Source: Arachnopeziza araneosa
Lineage: Eukaryota; Ascomycota; Leotiomycetes; Helotiales; Arachnopezizaceae
Direction of reading: 5' to 3'
Length of the DNA stretch: 64,000 nt
Assembly: GCA_003988855.1 (NCBI GenBank)
Contig: QYAI01000127.1
Coordinates: 1 to 64,000 of the forward strand
Part shown: in pieces, positions 1 to 11,683 of the stretch
How positions within the stretch are numbered: position 1 is the stretch's first letter
How the letters are laid out: every line of letters begins with the position of its first letter
Translations under genes and position numbers: made by a program
The notes under the pieces: model-generated
The model's database searches: none
What the model saw: only the letters and a program-made list of their open reading frames with translations
What the model was told of the DNA's origin: nothing

Positions 1-606
1 TATGATTTGTACCCACGCTAGAAAAGCCACTCCATGGGCCACCATGGTTAGTTGCTTGGAGGCTTCCACCCACCCCATGGGTACCCATTGAGCAGCCTAG
101 CTACACCTACTATCGAGAATGTCTTCCGCTGCTGCATGAGTGGCTAGGGGAAAATGCACCAAGACAAAAAATCAAGATAGGGTAGATGTTTTCTCATGGA
201 GAATTCATTTAAGCAATATACAAATTTGGTCACCACCAACTCCTTTTCTAGGGCAAGCAAACTTTCCAAAATCACCCTAACCTACAAACCCTGAAACTAC
301 CAAATCCAAAGCTCCACTAGCAGCCGTTGGCCATATAACAAGACAGTAGGTTACTTGAAGGACTTTCATTGCTTCGAAGGTGTTGAAGCTGATGATAATC
401 ACATAACTTGAATCAAGCGACACACGCAATTCGGCTGACGCAGATGGCACCTTAGATTGAGGCGCCAGTGTCGTATTATCACAAAAGATCAAGTTTATAT
501 ATTTCCAGCCTGTACTGCGAGGATTCTCCAGAGTGAATATACTTCTTTTCCTGGAAGCTCAAACACTTCCCGCGATTATTAGCCATTACCACTCACTGCC
601 CTTCTC
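1..606. other. Left-edge non-coding stretch
   Basis: I see no supportable gene here. The stretch has several short palindromic CCATGG and GGGTACCC-type words between about 30 and 90. The rest is ordinary AT-leaning sequence leading to the start of the CorA-like relic at 607. A 71-codon minus-strand frame at 277-492 has no recognisable features. An upstream gene could end beyond the left edge, but nothing in the sequence shows it. Confidence 0.5.
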
Positions 607-2029
607 ATGGAAGGGCTTCACGATTTCTACGTGGAGCATGGTGTCTCTTACACCTCACATGCTTTCAATGATGACTTTAATCAGATCAGAGTGAGCGAGG
701 TGGCCATTTCTACAGTCTCGAAGCCGACTTCTGTCAGGAATGTTATTATTCAAGCCTCAGATCTTCCTCATTGGCTGCAGTCATTAGACTCTACAGGACC
801 TGGACCTGTAGAAGAGAATTCATATCAGCTCCATATGGTGTGGGTTCCTTTAACGAAAGGCCTACGCCTTGGAAGTATCAGATTCGCAGACATAGTTTTG
901 AACTAATCCTGGAGCATTTTCGAATTCAAAAGGCCTTTAGATACTGCAATTCAGCAGCTGTTGGATTTGGCAAGTTCCAAGAAAGTTCCGAAGTGAATTT
1001 GATTCAGAGTTATTCTGTATTCATATCTGATCTTCTGGTAGTTGCGTGGTTATATAATTCTAGCACGGGTAGAACGCAAGGGGTTTGGCTCGGAGATCCA
1101 TGGGCCATTTCAACTGCTCAGAATCTGTTGAAATATGAAGCAGATCTCATTGGACATCCAATGGCTTTGGGGTACTTAATTTCAATCCTCCTTGGCCATC
1201 TTGTGGATCGAGATCTATTGCGGGTGAATCAGACAATTGCTGAGATAGAAAATAGAACTGGGTTTCATGGTTGGAAACAATCCGCTGCTGGTGTTGCTAA
1301 AGGGACATTAGGTGTGCTTTCTGCTCAGATGAGTGGTTGCGCAACTTCTTTGGCAGGACTTAGGAGGATTACGACAGTGCAGCGAGATACGTTGCAGTTT
1401 ACTTCTGGCTTCTCATTGAAGGAAAACGGAGAGACTACCGGAAACACTAAAATTCCACCCAAAATTGTTGGAGAGAGAAAGAGAGAAAGTAAAGTCTTAC
1501 TAGGGGAAAGGATTGTATTTCAAGAAACGTAATTGGATTTTCTGTGGCGTCGAACTGAGATACAACTTACAGCAGTACGTTGAAACTTAGAAAGGCTTCT
1601 CCAAACTTCATGAGATGAAGCTTTCAAGTCTTCTCAAAATTAATTGCTAAAGAATGATTAACGTTTCAATCTTACGGCGCAAAACGATTCGAAGCTCAAT
1701 ATCACACTTGCACAGGATTCCAGAACACTTGCATCTGCAAGCAAGCGAGACTCGTCATCCATGAAGACCTTAGCAGCTGTGACCGTAGCATTTCTTCCTG
1801 CTACTTTCGTGGCTTCCTTATTTGCTATGCCACTCTTTAACTGGGGTGCTCAGCTGGGTACAGCGGTGATAAATGATCGGTTCTGGGTCTACTGGCTGTC
1901 ACGGCGCTGTTGACTATCACGACACTGGTCGTTTGGCTTTCATGGACGCATCGTCAATCGTTGATTCATCGAGCTCAGGATCGTGAACAGAGAAACCAGG
2001 TCATCGATGAAATTTTGGAAAGAATTTGA
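607..2029 (+). pseudogene. Decayed CorA-like Mg2+ transporter-family membrane protein gene
   Basis: The 3' part reads as the end of the fungal CorA-like family. A conserved helix starts at 1761 (MKTLAAVTVAFLPATFVASL), followed by a short loop and a second hydrophobic helix ending in a basic-acidic tail (stop at 2027-2029). The middle part (about 880-1575) is the long soluble domain typical of these proteins, ending in the FLWRRTEIQLTAV segment just before the transmembrane pair. At least three breaks are visible. Frame 1 must pass to frame 3 near 850, either by a one-base frameshift or by a marginal 44-nt intron (838-881). An in-frame TAA interrupts the middle domain at 1530-1532. One base is missing near 1893-1896, between the two helices. 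A good GTACGT donor follows the TAV segment, but no AG acceptor in the right phase lies before the next coding segment (1662 on). I infer a dead gene; sequencing error would have to strike several times. Confidence 0.7.
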
Positions 2030-2238
2030 AGAGTTTGGGGCACGAATAGGAGAATTGAAACATCGAAGGCGTTGGGTTTTCAAATTGGTACTTCCAATCG
2101 TCGCTATGCACAAAACCATTGCTCTTATTGTCTTCAAAATATGCCCTGGAAGATTTTTGGACGACGAGAAGAAAGTGTGGTCTGGATGGCAACTTGTTCT
2201 GCTAACACTTGACTAAGCTTGATCCCTATTCTTTCTCT

Positions 2239-2256
2239 ATGCTATGCTATGCTATA
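2239..2256. repeat. Short TATGC microsatellite
   Basis: Three to four copies of a TATGC unit lie in the gap between the CorA-like relic and the convergent AAA gene. It is a simple sequence repeat with no evident function. Confidence 0.6.
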
Positions 2257-2329
2257 CGAGTATGGTGCTCTTTGAAACGGTACAGACTTGAATTCACAAC
2301 GCTATCCTCCGATCCTTTACATTGAATAT

Positions 2330-4389
2330 CTAAACCAACTTCTCAAATCTCTGCACCGCGCCAAAAGTCTCTTCAAAATCAGCCCAAACCTGCACAATTG
2401 TCATCAAATATTCCAATTTCAGCCGGCTCCCTTCACTCTTCGCTAGTGTCCTTGCCGTTGTAATGCTATTGCTGATTTCTCTACCATTCATTTGCGTGTC
2501 TTGTACTTCATCCAGGGCGGCCTCCACATCCAGATCCATCTCGTCCTTGGGAACTTTAGCAAGATGCTTCTGCCATAGGACCCTTCGGACCGCTTTGCCT
2601 GGACTTGCATATTGAAGCGCAAGATGGATGCGTGATTTAATAGCTTCGTCGAAAACCGAAACGCGGTTGGAAGTCAAGAAGATGATGCCTTGAAAGTATT
2701 CGAGTTGTCGAAGGAAAACGGCTACCATAGCGTTTTGTTCAAGCTGATCTGAGGGTCCGGATTTTCGCGCTTCAAGAAAGACGTCGGCTTCATCAATGAG
2801 AACAATGGCTTGAAATGTAGATGCGTAAGTTAAGAGACGCTTGAGTTCAATCTCGATCCGATGCTGATAGCTTCCAAGTTCTCCTGTTGAGATGTTGAGG
2901 AGTGCTCGATGGGTATGCTCAGCTGTCATCTCGGCTGTTAAGGTCTTGCCGGATCCTGGAGAGCCATGAAGCAAAATAACCAAACCTTTACCTTTGAGGC
3001 CAATTTCATCTCGAGCTTTGTCTGGGAATCTGTGGCCAGTTACAAGGCCTTGAAGGAGTCTTTTCTGGGGTGCCGGGAGAATTAGTGAGTCCAAGGCGTC
3101 TGGCTTCCAGCTGACAGTTGACAAGGAATCGACGAAGAATTTGCACCATTCCTTCTTCTCGAGAGAGAATCCATATGCGTACGAAGGACAAAGTCGAATA
3201 TCTATATCATGTGTACCGTCATTTGCCAGTTCAACAACAGCTGGTCTATATTAGATTGCGTATTCTTCATACAAGGAGAGGATTTACCTTTCTTCTGATC
3301 ACCCTTTTCCTCCCATGCGTCGCTGTTATCTTCAGAATCAAGTTCTTCTTTCTTCTTTCTCGATTCTTCATTAAAAGTCTTTGGATCGATCACCACTCTA
3401 CCACTCATTGTTTCCGGTAAGAATGTTCCATCATAATCGGAATTCTCGTTATAGTAGTCCCAAGGCGGCCGTTTCAGGTAAAGGAACAGCCCGTCATACT
3501 GCATCACGGACATTTCTCTTATGTGTAGATACCTCTTCCCTCGCTCATATAACGATTCTTGGAGGTTAGTGCTCTCCGAAGAGCCCAAAAACTTTAACGG
3601 GAAAACTGAGAGTGAAGTGATGGGTGTAGAAAAGAGCCCGAAGAATTCTTTTCGATCCCAAATACGTAGCTTATCACCAGCTACCCCAACCTTTACACCA
3701 TCATAGGAAACAAATGAACAGCCAATGTCAAAGTATTTGCCTCCATTCCTACTTTCGCCATATCCATGTCGCTGAACTTTGAAGAGACGTGTGTGCCCGT
3801 TTGAGTGCTCATGTACGAGATCGCCAGGTTTGAAGATCATCCACAGGAGAGGGAAAGTGATCATACCAGCAGCAATCATGTCTTGGACCTCGATACCTTT
3901 CGCTCCTGCCTCATCATCGAGGTAGTCAAGTAGAAGCGCAATGTGCATTTTGACAGTAGCATCATCTGTCTCTTCCCGATACTTCTTCAGTTCAACACGA
4001 TGGTGGACGAGTATCATATAGCTTTTCAGATTCAGCACAGCTCTTCTTTTCAAGGGTTTTACTCACGGATCATCGATAATGAATTTAGAGTTGAAATCTA
4101 GTGGTTCTCCAGGATAGTACGTCACGACTTCTTTTAAAACTCCAAGGAGGTGTGGAGAGTTGATTTCCAACGACGTCCCGGTATGCTTATGATTTTCATC
4201 AAAAGACTGCTTTGAGACCAACGCATATTTGGCGTAAGGATCATCATCGGTAGTTTTGCTATCCTTCTCTGTGATTTCGACTTGACCTTTTTTCTGCCGC
4301 AGGAGCAAACTCTTGACCTCGCATCGCAATTCGGGGATATCTGCTGTAGCCAGTTCCGTCTGGTTTGGAGGAGTGATATTTTCGCCCAT
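2330..4389 (-). CDS. DUF7025-type AAA+ ATPase (fungal ATPase family AAA protein)
   Basis: Three exons: 4389-4067, 4021-3288 and 3240-2330, with introns of 45 and 47 nt; the spliced protein is about 655 residues. The start is the ATG at 4389; the frame stays open upstream but without an ATG. The central part (about 105-350) contains the signature stretches IIDDPYMILVHHR and GRVVIDPKTF of the fungal DUF7025 domain that precedes AAA modules. The C-terminal AAA domain has Walker A HGSPGSGKT (about 445-453), Walker B IVLIDEAD (about 499-506), sensor-1 FLTSN (about 540-545) and the arginine in IKSRIHLALQY. An intact ATPase is therefore expected, probably a protein-remodelling enzyme; the substrate is unknown. 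It is transcribed away from the NACHT gene at 5042 with about 650 bp between the starts. Such proteins are numerous and variable in filamentous fungi. The acidic-lysine linker before the last exon looks disordered. Confidence 0.85.
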
Positions 4390-5041
4390 TCTCGTGATCG
4401 CCAGCGCAGACTCTGGTGTTGCCAACAAATGCGAATGAGAGGAGATATATCTCAGGTGTTTCAAATGGTGCCCCAGGTAAGCACCGAAAGGAGCTAGTTT
4501 GGCTCGGTGAGAGACAGCCGGAGGTATCGTGACTGGTTCGTCTTACGCAGGTCAGGGGTTGCTGTAGCCACTTGCGATGCCTTGCACAGCAAAGCAAGCT
4601 TATCCAGGCAATGCTACCCTATAGCAGAACAACGCTTTGATCTCGGCTTCGTCGATACAAGTATTTTTGGGCGAAAATACCGAACGAGAGACATGACGAA
4701 CCGCTAACCAAAGTTTGAGATCATCACAGGTGTGTAGGAAATGGGACTCTCACCATCCGTCTTAAGAGCGTCGGTCTGAAAGAATTTTATAGACCAACCG
4801 TGCTCCGGTGGAGGTCCGTTTAGTGATCCAAAACCCGAGAACATTACAGTAAGTTATCCCGGCCGTCTGTGGCGTTACGTTGTATTTACCGTGGGGCGGT
4901 GCCATGCCTGCCCAACATGTCACTTCCAACTGCTGACCAACATTGTCGCAATGTTTGTTGTCTCATAATCGGTGTGCAGCGCCTAATTCTGATTGAAGGC
5001 TGCTGTCTAGATAGATAAGGACCCAATACTTGCTTTTCACG
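4390..5041. promoter_or_regulatory. Shared intergenic region between divergent AAA and NACHT genes
   Basis: The two start codons (4389 minus, 5042 plus) face away from each other across 652 bp without a convincing gene. The interval must hold both promoters. No clear TATA box or named operator was recognised. The overlapping short frames in it lack any family features. Confidence 0.45.
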
Positions 5042-8000
5042 ATGTTGCTGGACGAGAAAGCTGGAGGGCCGTCGCTCTCATCTCATTCGAGGTACTCTCA
5101 TTCCCATGATCTTAAGAGAGCTCTTTATCTAGGGACTAATAATTGGATGGATAGCGCCAACCCCTTTGCTGCAGCTATTCTCTCATTCATCGAGGAAATC
5201 AAGGATAATGATGACAAGAAGAGCATCTTCTACAAGGAGGTCGTCCAAGTGGCTTGTCGCTTGGCTGTGGCCGACAATTCGGAAAATCTAAGCCTGGCAG
5301 CTGCCAATGATTTATCAAAATACATCTCTGACCTTGAGATGCAACACCAGAGAAAGAGTACTACCCGAAAAGTTTTTACGTGGACTCAGCCACTCGTTCA
5401 AGGTTTGTTACAGTACACATCAGCTGTAGATGTGATGGTTCAGGCGGATCCAACGGTATCAGCCCTGATATACGGGGGCGCAAAGTTGGTACTTCAGGTA
5501 AATACCTATTGAAGCATTTGGATTGGCAATTATGGATAGATCTTGACAATATACGCAGCTAGCAAACGCTTATGCTAAAGCATTTGACCAAATCACGCAA
5601 ATGATGGCAGACATCGGAGTTCAGCTTCAATATTTTCATATTTATACCCGAGAATTTGCTACAGATAAGTATATGAGTGGGATTCTTTGCAGTTCTTACA
5701 GAGATATCTTGTTGTTTTGGCGAGATGCTTCCAAAATCTTGAACCAGAGGGGAAAGAGATTCCTTGTTGGTGGACTCTTTGCGCCATTGAATGAGCGATA
5801 TTCGAAGTTCAAGGATAAGCTAGACAAGAATGCTCAGAATGTTCGGCATATGGCACAGGCTTTACATGTACAAAAACAAGGAGCTTTCAATACAACCCAT
5901 GCGGTCCAGATCCAGAATCTCGCGACAGCACTTGAACAGGTGGATAGTCTACACCATCCAAAGTATCAAGAACTGGAGGATTGTGAGTAATTATGTATCG
6001 TCTACTTGCAAAAATACTGATGCTAGCAGCCTCAAAGCACGACGAGATAAGAAGATGGATTGCTGGTGGACGAATTTCTAAGATTGATCCCCAAGGTGAT
6101 CTGGACAGGCATCTTTCGTCTCGACACAGTGGAACGGCAGAGTGGGTATTTCGAAATCCGGTTTATGAAGAATGGTACAGGTCCGCTGAAAGTTGCTCAA
6201 TCTGGCTGAATGCAGCTCCTGGCTCTGGAAAGAGCGTTCTTGCAGCATCAGTCATCAGTACGCTACTACAGTCAAGGAAGAAAGAACGGCAAAGCACTCT
6301 TTACTTCTTTTGCCGATTTGACGACCCTGAGAAGTGTAAAGCTATTGCGGCTTTGAAGTCACTCGCCATTCAGGCTCTGAAGTTGATCAAGTACATTCCG
6401 GATGAGCTTTGGCAGCTTTATCAAGACGAGTGTTCTGGTGAGGACTGTTTTGTCTTAGACAATTCCATCGCGGAGCGAGCTTTGGGGATGCTCTTGAAGC
6501 GCATAGAATACGTTCACATCGTGGTTGACGGCTTGGATGAATGCAGAGACCAAGCTCTTCTGGAATCATTGATTCGCCTTCGCGATCAGAAAGGCTTTGG
6601 TATCACAAAGTGGCTTTTCACAAGTCGAAATGACTCCATCATCCAAAAGAAATTTGAGAAGTCATCCACAGAAGTACTTGCAGTCCCGAAAAAGGTCGTT
6701 CAAAATGACATTCGAAAATTCTTGGAAGACAATGAAGACCTTCTTTGTGGAACTTCTGACCAACTCGATCGAATAACGAAATTGTCACAGGGAAATTTCC
6801 TTATGATGCGGCTCACAATAGATCCATTCAGAAATGAAGAATTGACTTGCTCTGAGGAATTTGAAGCAGCTCTGGAGAATTTTCAGCCTGAGTTAGGCCG
6901 TTGTTGGTTCCGCAGTCTCCAGAGACTTTCTCATCGAACGAGTCAAGTGCAGGATCTTGCCCAGTAAGTATGCTTTCCGGATTTCTTCTACTGCTTAACT
7001 CGTTATCAGAATTATCCTCAGAGCTGTTCTGCTAGCTGTGCAACCAATGACGCTCAACGAACTTCTCGACCTTGTTGCAGTCAGAATCGGAGAAGAGCCT
7101 TCGTCTCGTCGTCAACGCACGAGATCTGCGCTCTTATCAGCCTGCTCTCCTTTCATTGAGCCTGATTACGAAACCGATTTTGTAAATCCAACACTGCGTA
7201 TGGTCCACAAAAGTATCGGGGATCTTCTGCTCCAAGATCCCGAAACAATCGACTACGTGACAGAGAATTGCTACAAGTTTTTCGTCAATCCTATGGCTGG
7301 CCATGTTGACATTGGACAACGCTGTCTCACATATCTATCCTACACGCGGTATGCAGACTTTACCACAATCAACCTCGAAGAAAATAACCCTCAAGATGGG
7401 TTGCTGAAGTACGCATCTGTCTTTTGGCATAGACACTTGGGTATTGCAGGTGGAGATCATGAATTATTTCAAGAGATCTCTAAGTTTCTAAAATCGCCCA
7501 ACTTCTGGACATGCATTCGGGTTCAGAGTACATGTGCACCACATATATTTGCAAAACTGTCATACAACAGCAAAAATGAGACCTATCAGATGCTCATGCC
7601 GAACAGCGCTTCAAACAACGAGGCATCAAGAGAGGGAGAAGAATATTATGCCGATGCACTGCCACCATGGATTGGCGAATATGACAACCGTGGAGACAAT
7701 CTGGTTTGGGGTTATCATATGATGGTTCGAGAGTGGGGAGAAGTACTGGTCAGATATCCAGACAAGATCCAGCCATATTTTGCCAAAGTTCTTGGCAGTC
7801 GAGGTTTCTGGTACACGCCAAAAGTTTCAGACAAAGATGAGAAAGTCATAGTGAAAACTGGCAAGAGAACTACTACCTGGCAGCATGCTCAGCAAAATGA
7901 TGCAAAACCCTCAGCATGTTCAAGTGGCGAAGACGAGCCGTATATCCGAGAAGTCCTTAAGAAGCAAGGAAGCGAATGTACTTCCCAGGCATGCCGCAAC

Positions 8001-9126
8001 ACCGAGATTGGATCTTTCTCAGCCTCAATCCACCGCTACAAACTAAAGTTGAAGAAAAAAGAAGAGGAAGAGGAAGAAGAGGAGGAGGATGATGACGATG
8101 ACGAAAATGACGATTCGGACAACGAAGATGCCGATGCCAGCAAGTCCAAGTCTATTCTAACCAATGACCCAGTAATGTGGTTCCTCGCCATTGAAGACGG
8201 CAACGAGGAGAAGCATTGGTATCACCACTTGTCGAAATCCGGGTTTCTCCAAAAATCACAACCAGTCTCGATTCCAGATTCCAGCTGGCTCATCTGGCCA
8301 CAGGACGAGACTTCCACACTGATGATCGACACCGAGACTTGGGAATCGTCACCTACCGTACTTGAATCAGAACCTCCAGCAGCGAATGAGTTCATCATAT
8401 CACAAGGTAGCCTCACCTCTAATAGTACATATAGTACACGTCTTGCTAAAAATACTAGATCATTACTACTCCCCCGTCACGAACTCTCTCCACCGAGCCG
8501 CCATCTACGGAACCAGCAGCGCCTTTAAGATAACGCACATAATCTTCCCCATCACCACCTCGCGATCGCCGATGATACACGAACCGCTCCATCGACCGCG
8601 AGCAGCGACCTGGCGCTACCCGAGCCAGAGCGCGGACCTCCCGGCAAGATTCCACTGGCACGACGATGCCCTGTATGCGATACTGGGCTGTCCCTCCGTG
8701 AGGGTGATGCGGTTCCCTCCCCCAACGACAACCGGCGCCGCACCGCACGAGATCCAAACCCTCACCCACCCGCTCTTCATCCCGAGCACATCCTACCACC
8801 GCAACCCCGTCTTCAGCATCAGCACCACCTCGCAACCCGCGCCGTCCCTCACCCTCGCCCTCTCCCTCACTCCGCACCCCCGCTTCGACCTGCCCTCCCT
8901 CACCATAACCTTCACCCTCCCCCTCCCTCTCTCCATCCCCGCCGCAAATGCCTCAGACTGGCAACCCCATGACCCGGACCCCGACCCCTCAGCAGCAGAC
9001 GAGGACGCGGCAGTCGACACGGGCGCGTTCCTCAAGGGCGTCTACGCTGCCAAGGAGCAGGCGTTTCATATCCCCATCCGCAGCGGCCTGGATTGGAGGA
9101 GGAGCGTGTATGTTACGTGCTGGTGA
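5042..9126 (+). CDS. DUF7708-NACHT STAND protein (fungal NOD-like receptor type)
   Basis: Five exons: 5042-5497, 5559-5982, 6030-6963, 7010-8406 and 8459-9126; about 1,292 residues. The N-terminal part (about 40-250) has the DUF7708 pattern, with VDVMVQADPTVSALIYGGAK as its best-known segment. This domain commonly sits before NACHT or ankyrin modules in fungi. The NACHT NTPase follows: P-loop WLNAAPGSGKSVLAAS (about 353-368) and Walker B HIVVDGLDECRD (about 456-467), then the winged-helix-like stretch ending near 700. A lysine-rich then Glu/Asp tract (about 953-985) looks disordered. The last exon (residues 1071-1292) encodes a proline-rich, beta-like module that I do not recognise. Fungal NACHT proteins of this layout are thought to act as intracellular sensors for non-self recognition and cell death; that role is inferred. 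The catalytic residues look intact, so the gene may be active. Confidence 0.85.
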
Positions 9127-9769
9127 GACGGCGGGGAGGATGGAAGGGGTTTTGATGGGATGGGGTGGGCTGGGATGAGTTGGCTTGGTTTGGGTGAAGG
9201 TGGGAGTGGATAGGGGGGTGAGATTAAGTGAGGTCGTGTAAATCGAAAGACGAGGTTACGTGATTGTAGATTGGAGCTCTTAAAAGTTGGTGTTTGATTT
9301 TGGTTGGAGTTGATTCCAGTTCTGATTTGGGTTTTATGGGTGAAAGGCAAGTACGAGAGGTAAATCGAGTCGTTGTGATTATGAAACGAGACTTCTGATA
9401 ATATCTCCCATCTACGCCCAAAGCTAATTTAGCTTACGTCTGGTCTTTTACACGATGAGATACAAGGGACAATATGGAAATTCCATACAAGGGTGATTCT
9501 TGCCTTACTCTGCTCTGCTAGTTTGGGTTTATCTAAACACCAGCTTCTCGCTTGCTCTCGCCTATCTTGGTCCTTCATCTGAACAATCAAATATCCCAGC
9601 GCCAATCAGTCATCATATGTTCATACAACAAATGCACCGCCCAACCCAAAGGTCGCCGCCCAGACAAACCAACTCCAGATCGAAGATTCAGATTTTTATA
9701 TATACCCGCTCCATTCCATATACCCAACTTAGGAATCGACTACGTTTCCTTCAATTCACCTATGTATTG
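9127..9769. other. Tail-to-tail spacer, NACHT and SS18-like genes
   Basis: Both neighbours end here (plus-strand stop at 9126, minus-strand stop at 9770), so this is 3'-untranslated and spacer sequence. It has a G-rich stretch directly after the NACHT stop and an AT-rich part near 9690-9720. No gene is supported. Confidence 0.6.
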
Positions 9770-11505
9770 TCATCGATTTTGCTGCGCCATCTGCTGCTGC
9801 TGAGCTTGCATCATCTTCTGTCTTAGTAGATCATTCTGCATTTTCTGCTGGGCATTCACGTCTACTCCTCCGCCTCCCGCTTGTTTCTGTGCTTGCATAG
9901 CAGCTGCTTGTGCTTGTGCTCTTGCAGCTTGATTGACGGTCGGTTCTTTCTTGGGATCTACACCCGGGAAGAGAGCTTGTAGTCTTTTATACTGCTCCTT
10001 GAGTATCTCAGATTTGTCTTCTTCTGATGTAAAGTCGATGAGTTTCTTGTCGTCAGGTTCTTCCTTTTTGCTATCAGCCGTGGGAGAGGAATTGGTAGTT
10101 GGTTGTGATGATTTGGGTGGGAACCATGGGGCGCTCATGATGGCGGGATGAGCAGGGATTTGAGAAGATGGTTTGTGGGAGCGATCCGCGATGGCTGCGA
10201 GGTAAGCTAGGTTGGATTGGAGGCGGCGCATGCATCTATTATCAGTCAGCCAGAATTCTCCGAATTCGAGAATCTTTCAACCTACTCGAAGTATTCCCTC
10301 GAAGCTGGTGCTTTGGTCGTCTTCTCTTTCTCAGCCCGGTCCTTCTCTGATCCATCGGGAGATGTTGCGGCGGCGGCCTCATCCTTCTTTGCTTCTGCCT
10401 GTGCATGTTGCGCATTCATTCGCATCACTTCCAGCAAGAGTGAGCTGTTGATCTCTAGTAATAGTGTAACCCTCTCCTTCTCTCGTGCCTCCGACCCCGG
10501 ACTCAAGGGTGTGGAAAGGGCATTTGCGCCCTGCGGAAATGTCGGGGTTTGAGGCGTCAATATCGGGCCTGACTGTCCCGATGGATTGGCATTTGATGTT
10601 GATACGTTTGCTTGGCTGGGAGCTTGTGGTGTCGAGAACTGTGATTGAGCCGTGCTCGCATTGGGAGGCGTGATTTGTTGTCCGCCTGCAAACGGTGATA
10701 CGCGCTGTCCGGGTTGTGTGGGAGTTGATGAGGATGGCGGTGGTTGCATCCGCTGGGCGGGGTGTTGTAGATTCATATTTGTCGTGTTCATGTTAAAGGA
10801 TTGTGCATTCGAGGTGGGCATAAAATTCGGAGGGAGATTCGGCGCCGTCGAGGCAGGTATGCTTCCGCCGTAAGGAGAAGTTGAGTACGGGGTCTGATAC
10901 GTCGGGACTGCTGGAGAGGAGTGTGTTAGTGATGTTTGTTTGATGTAAGACGGTTAGTAGTGGTGGGTAGTGATGATGGTGGAGAGGGAAGAGAGTACAG
11001 AGTTGCATGTTGGAATGGACTCGACGTCGATTGCTGACTCGTCGTAGCCGTCTGCAGGATGCAGCTGAGGCTGGTATCCCTCGAGCTATGATTGCAGGCA
11101 GCACGAGGAGGGCGCGAACGGGCAGATAGCCAGATTCAGATGGGGCGACAAAGAGAGTTCAGAGGGTTTGGGTTCTGTGTGCAACATACCGTGTCCACCA
11201 GCTATATGCGCCATACCGTTATTCTGCATCATCCCCATCGCACCTGCATTTCCGCCCATGCCGGGACTAGAGGCCCCGTAAGGCGACTGATGAGCGACGG
11301 CGCCGCCATATTGCTGTGGGTTATACATCATGTGCTGAGGCTGCTGAAGGTGCTGGAGCTGCTGCTGCTGCTGCTGCTGGTGGTGGTGGAGTCCAGGTTG
11401 TTGGTGGTGGGGGTGGTTATTCTGGGCCGGCGGAGGAACACCATTGGGGTGGAAGGACGCCGCGGAGAGACTGCCTGGGCCAAAGCCGTAAGCAGGTGCG
11501 TACAT
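9770..11505 (-). CDS. SS18/SSXT-Snf11-like SWI/SNF chromatin-remodelling subunit
   Basis: Three exons: 11505-11190, 10910-10286 and 10235-9770, with introns of 279 and 50 nt; about 468 residues. The diagnostic part is split over the second intron: a helix with LLLEINSSLLLEVMRM (about 255-270), then after a low-complexity Lys/Ala/Glu spacer the segment CMRRLQSNLAYLAAIADR. Splicing at 10286/10235 joins this in frame. It matches the two-helix SSXT (SS18) N-terminal domain and fungal Snf11 homologues, which bind the SWI/SNF ATPase complex in the nucleus. The rest is low complexity: a His/Gln tract in exon 1, Pro/Ser/Thr/Gln-rich sequence in exon 2, and a Gln/Ala/Met-rich C-terminus. The start is the ATG at 11505, in frame with the tract; an in-frame longer form cannot be excluded. 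The first intron is long for this window. Confidence 0.8.
11338..11394 (-). repeat. Glutamine/histidine-coding CAG-type repeat inside the SS18-like gene
   Basis: On the coding (minus) strand this is a CAG/CAC-rich run encoding seven consecutive glutamines, flanked by histidines and QLQHLQQPQH. Such runs vary in length between strains. Here it lies in the N-terminal low-complexity part of the protein. Confidence 0.75.
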
Positions 11506-11632
11506 GGCGGTGAGGAGGGCTATGATAGGCCGGTGGGCATGGCTCGAGGGGGCCGTCACAGGATGTGCGATTAGAGTGAAAAGATTGCGAGGATGTGCGG
11601 TTGGGAGAGCGTGAGGTGCTGCTCGTTCTGGA

Positions 11633-11683
11633 GTGGTGGTAGTGGTAGTGGTAGTGGTGGTGGTGGTGGTGGTGGTGGTGGTG
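11633..11683. repeat. GGT/AGTGGT trinucleotide microsatellite
   Basis: A run of AGTGGT units passes into about nine uninterrupted GGT units, located 130-180 bp upstream of the SS18-like start codon. On the transcribed minus strand it is an ACC/CAC run, probably in the leader. Confidence 0.8.

Noticed and set aside
838..881. 44-nt intron in the CorA-like gene
   Set aside because: GT and AG borders and phase would fit, but the size is below the introns seen here (45 nt or more), and the excised part (VWVPF...PTPWKY) itself looks like coding sequence. A frameshift is the better reading, though the intron is not excluded.
8455..8877. Gly/Arg-rich minus-strand frame
   Set aside because: It is antisense to the GC-rich last exon of the NACHT gene; the composition explains the open frame.
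11092..11574. Plus-strand frame with a leucine/valine run
   Set aside because: It is the complement of the CAG repeat and low-complexity coding part of the SS18-like gene, with no features of its own.
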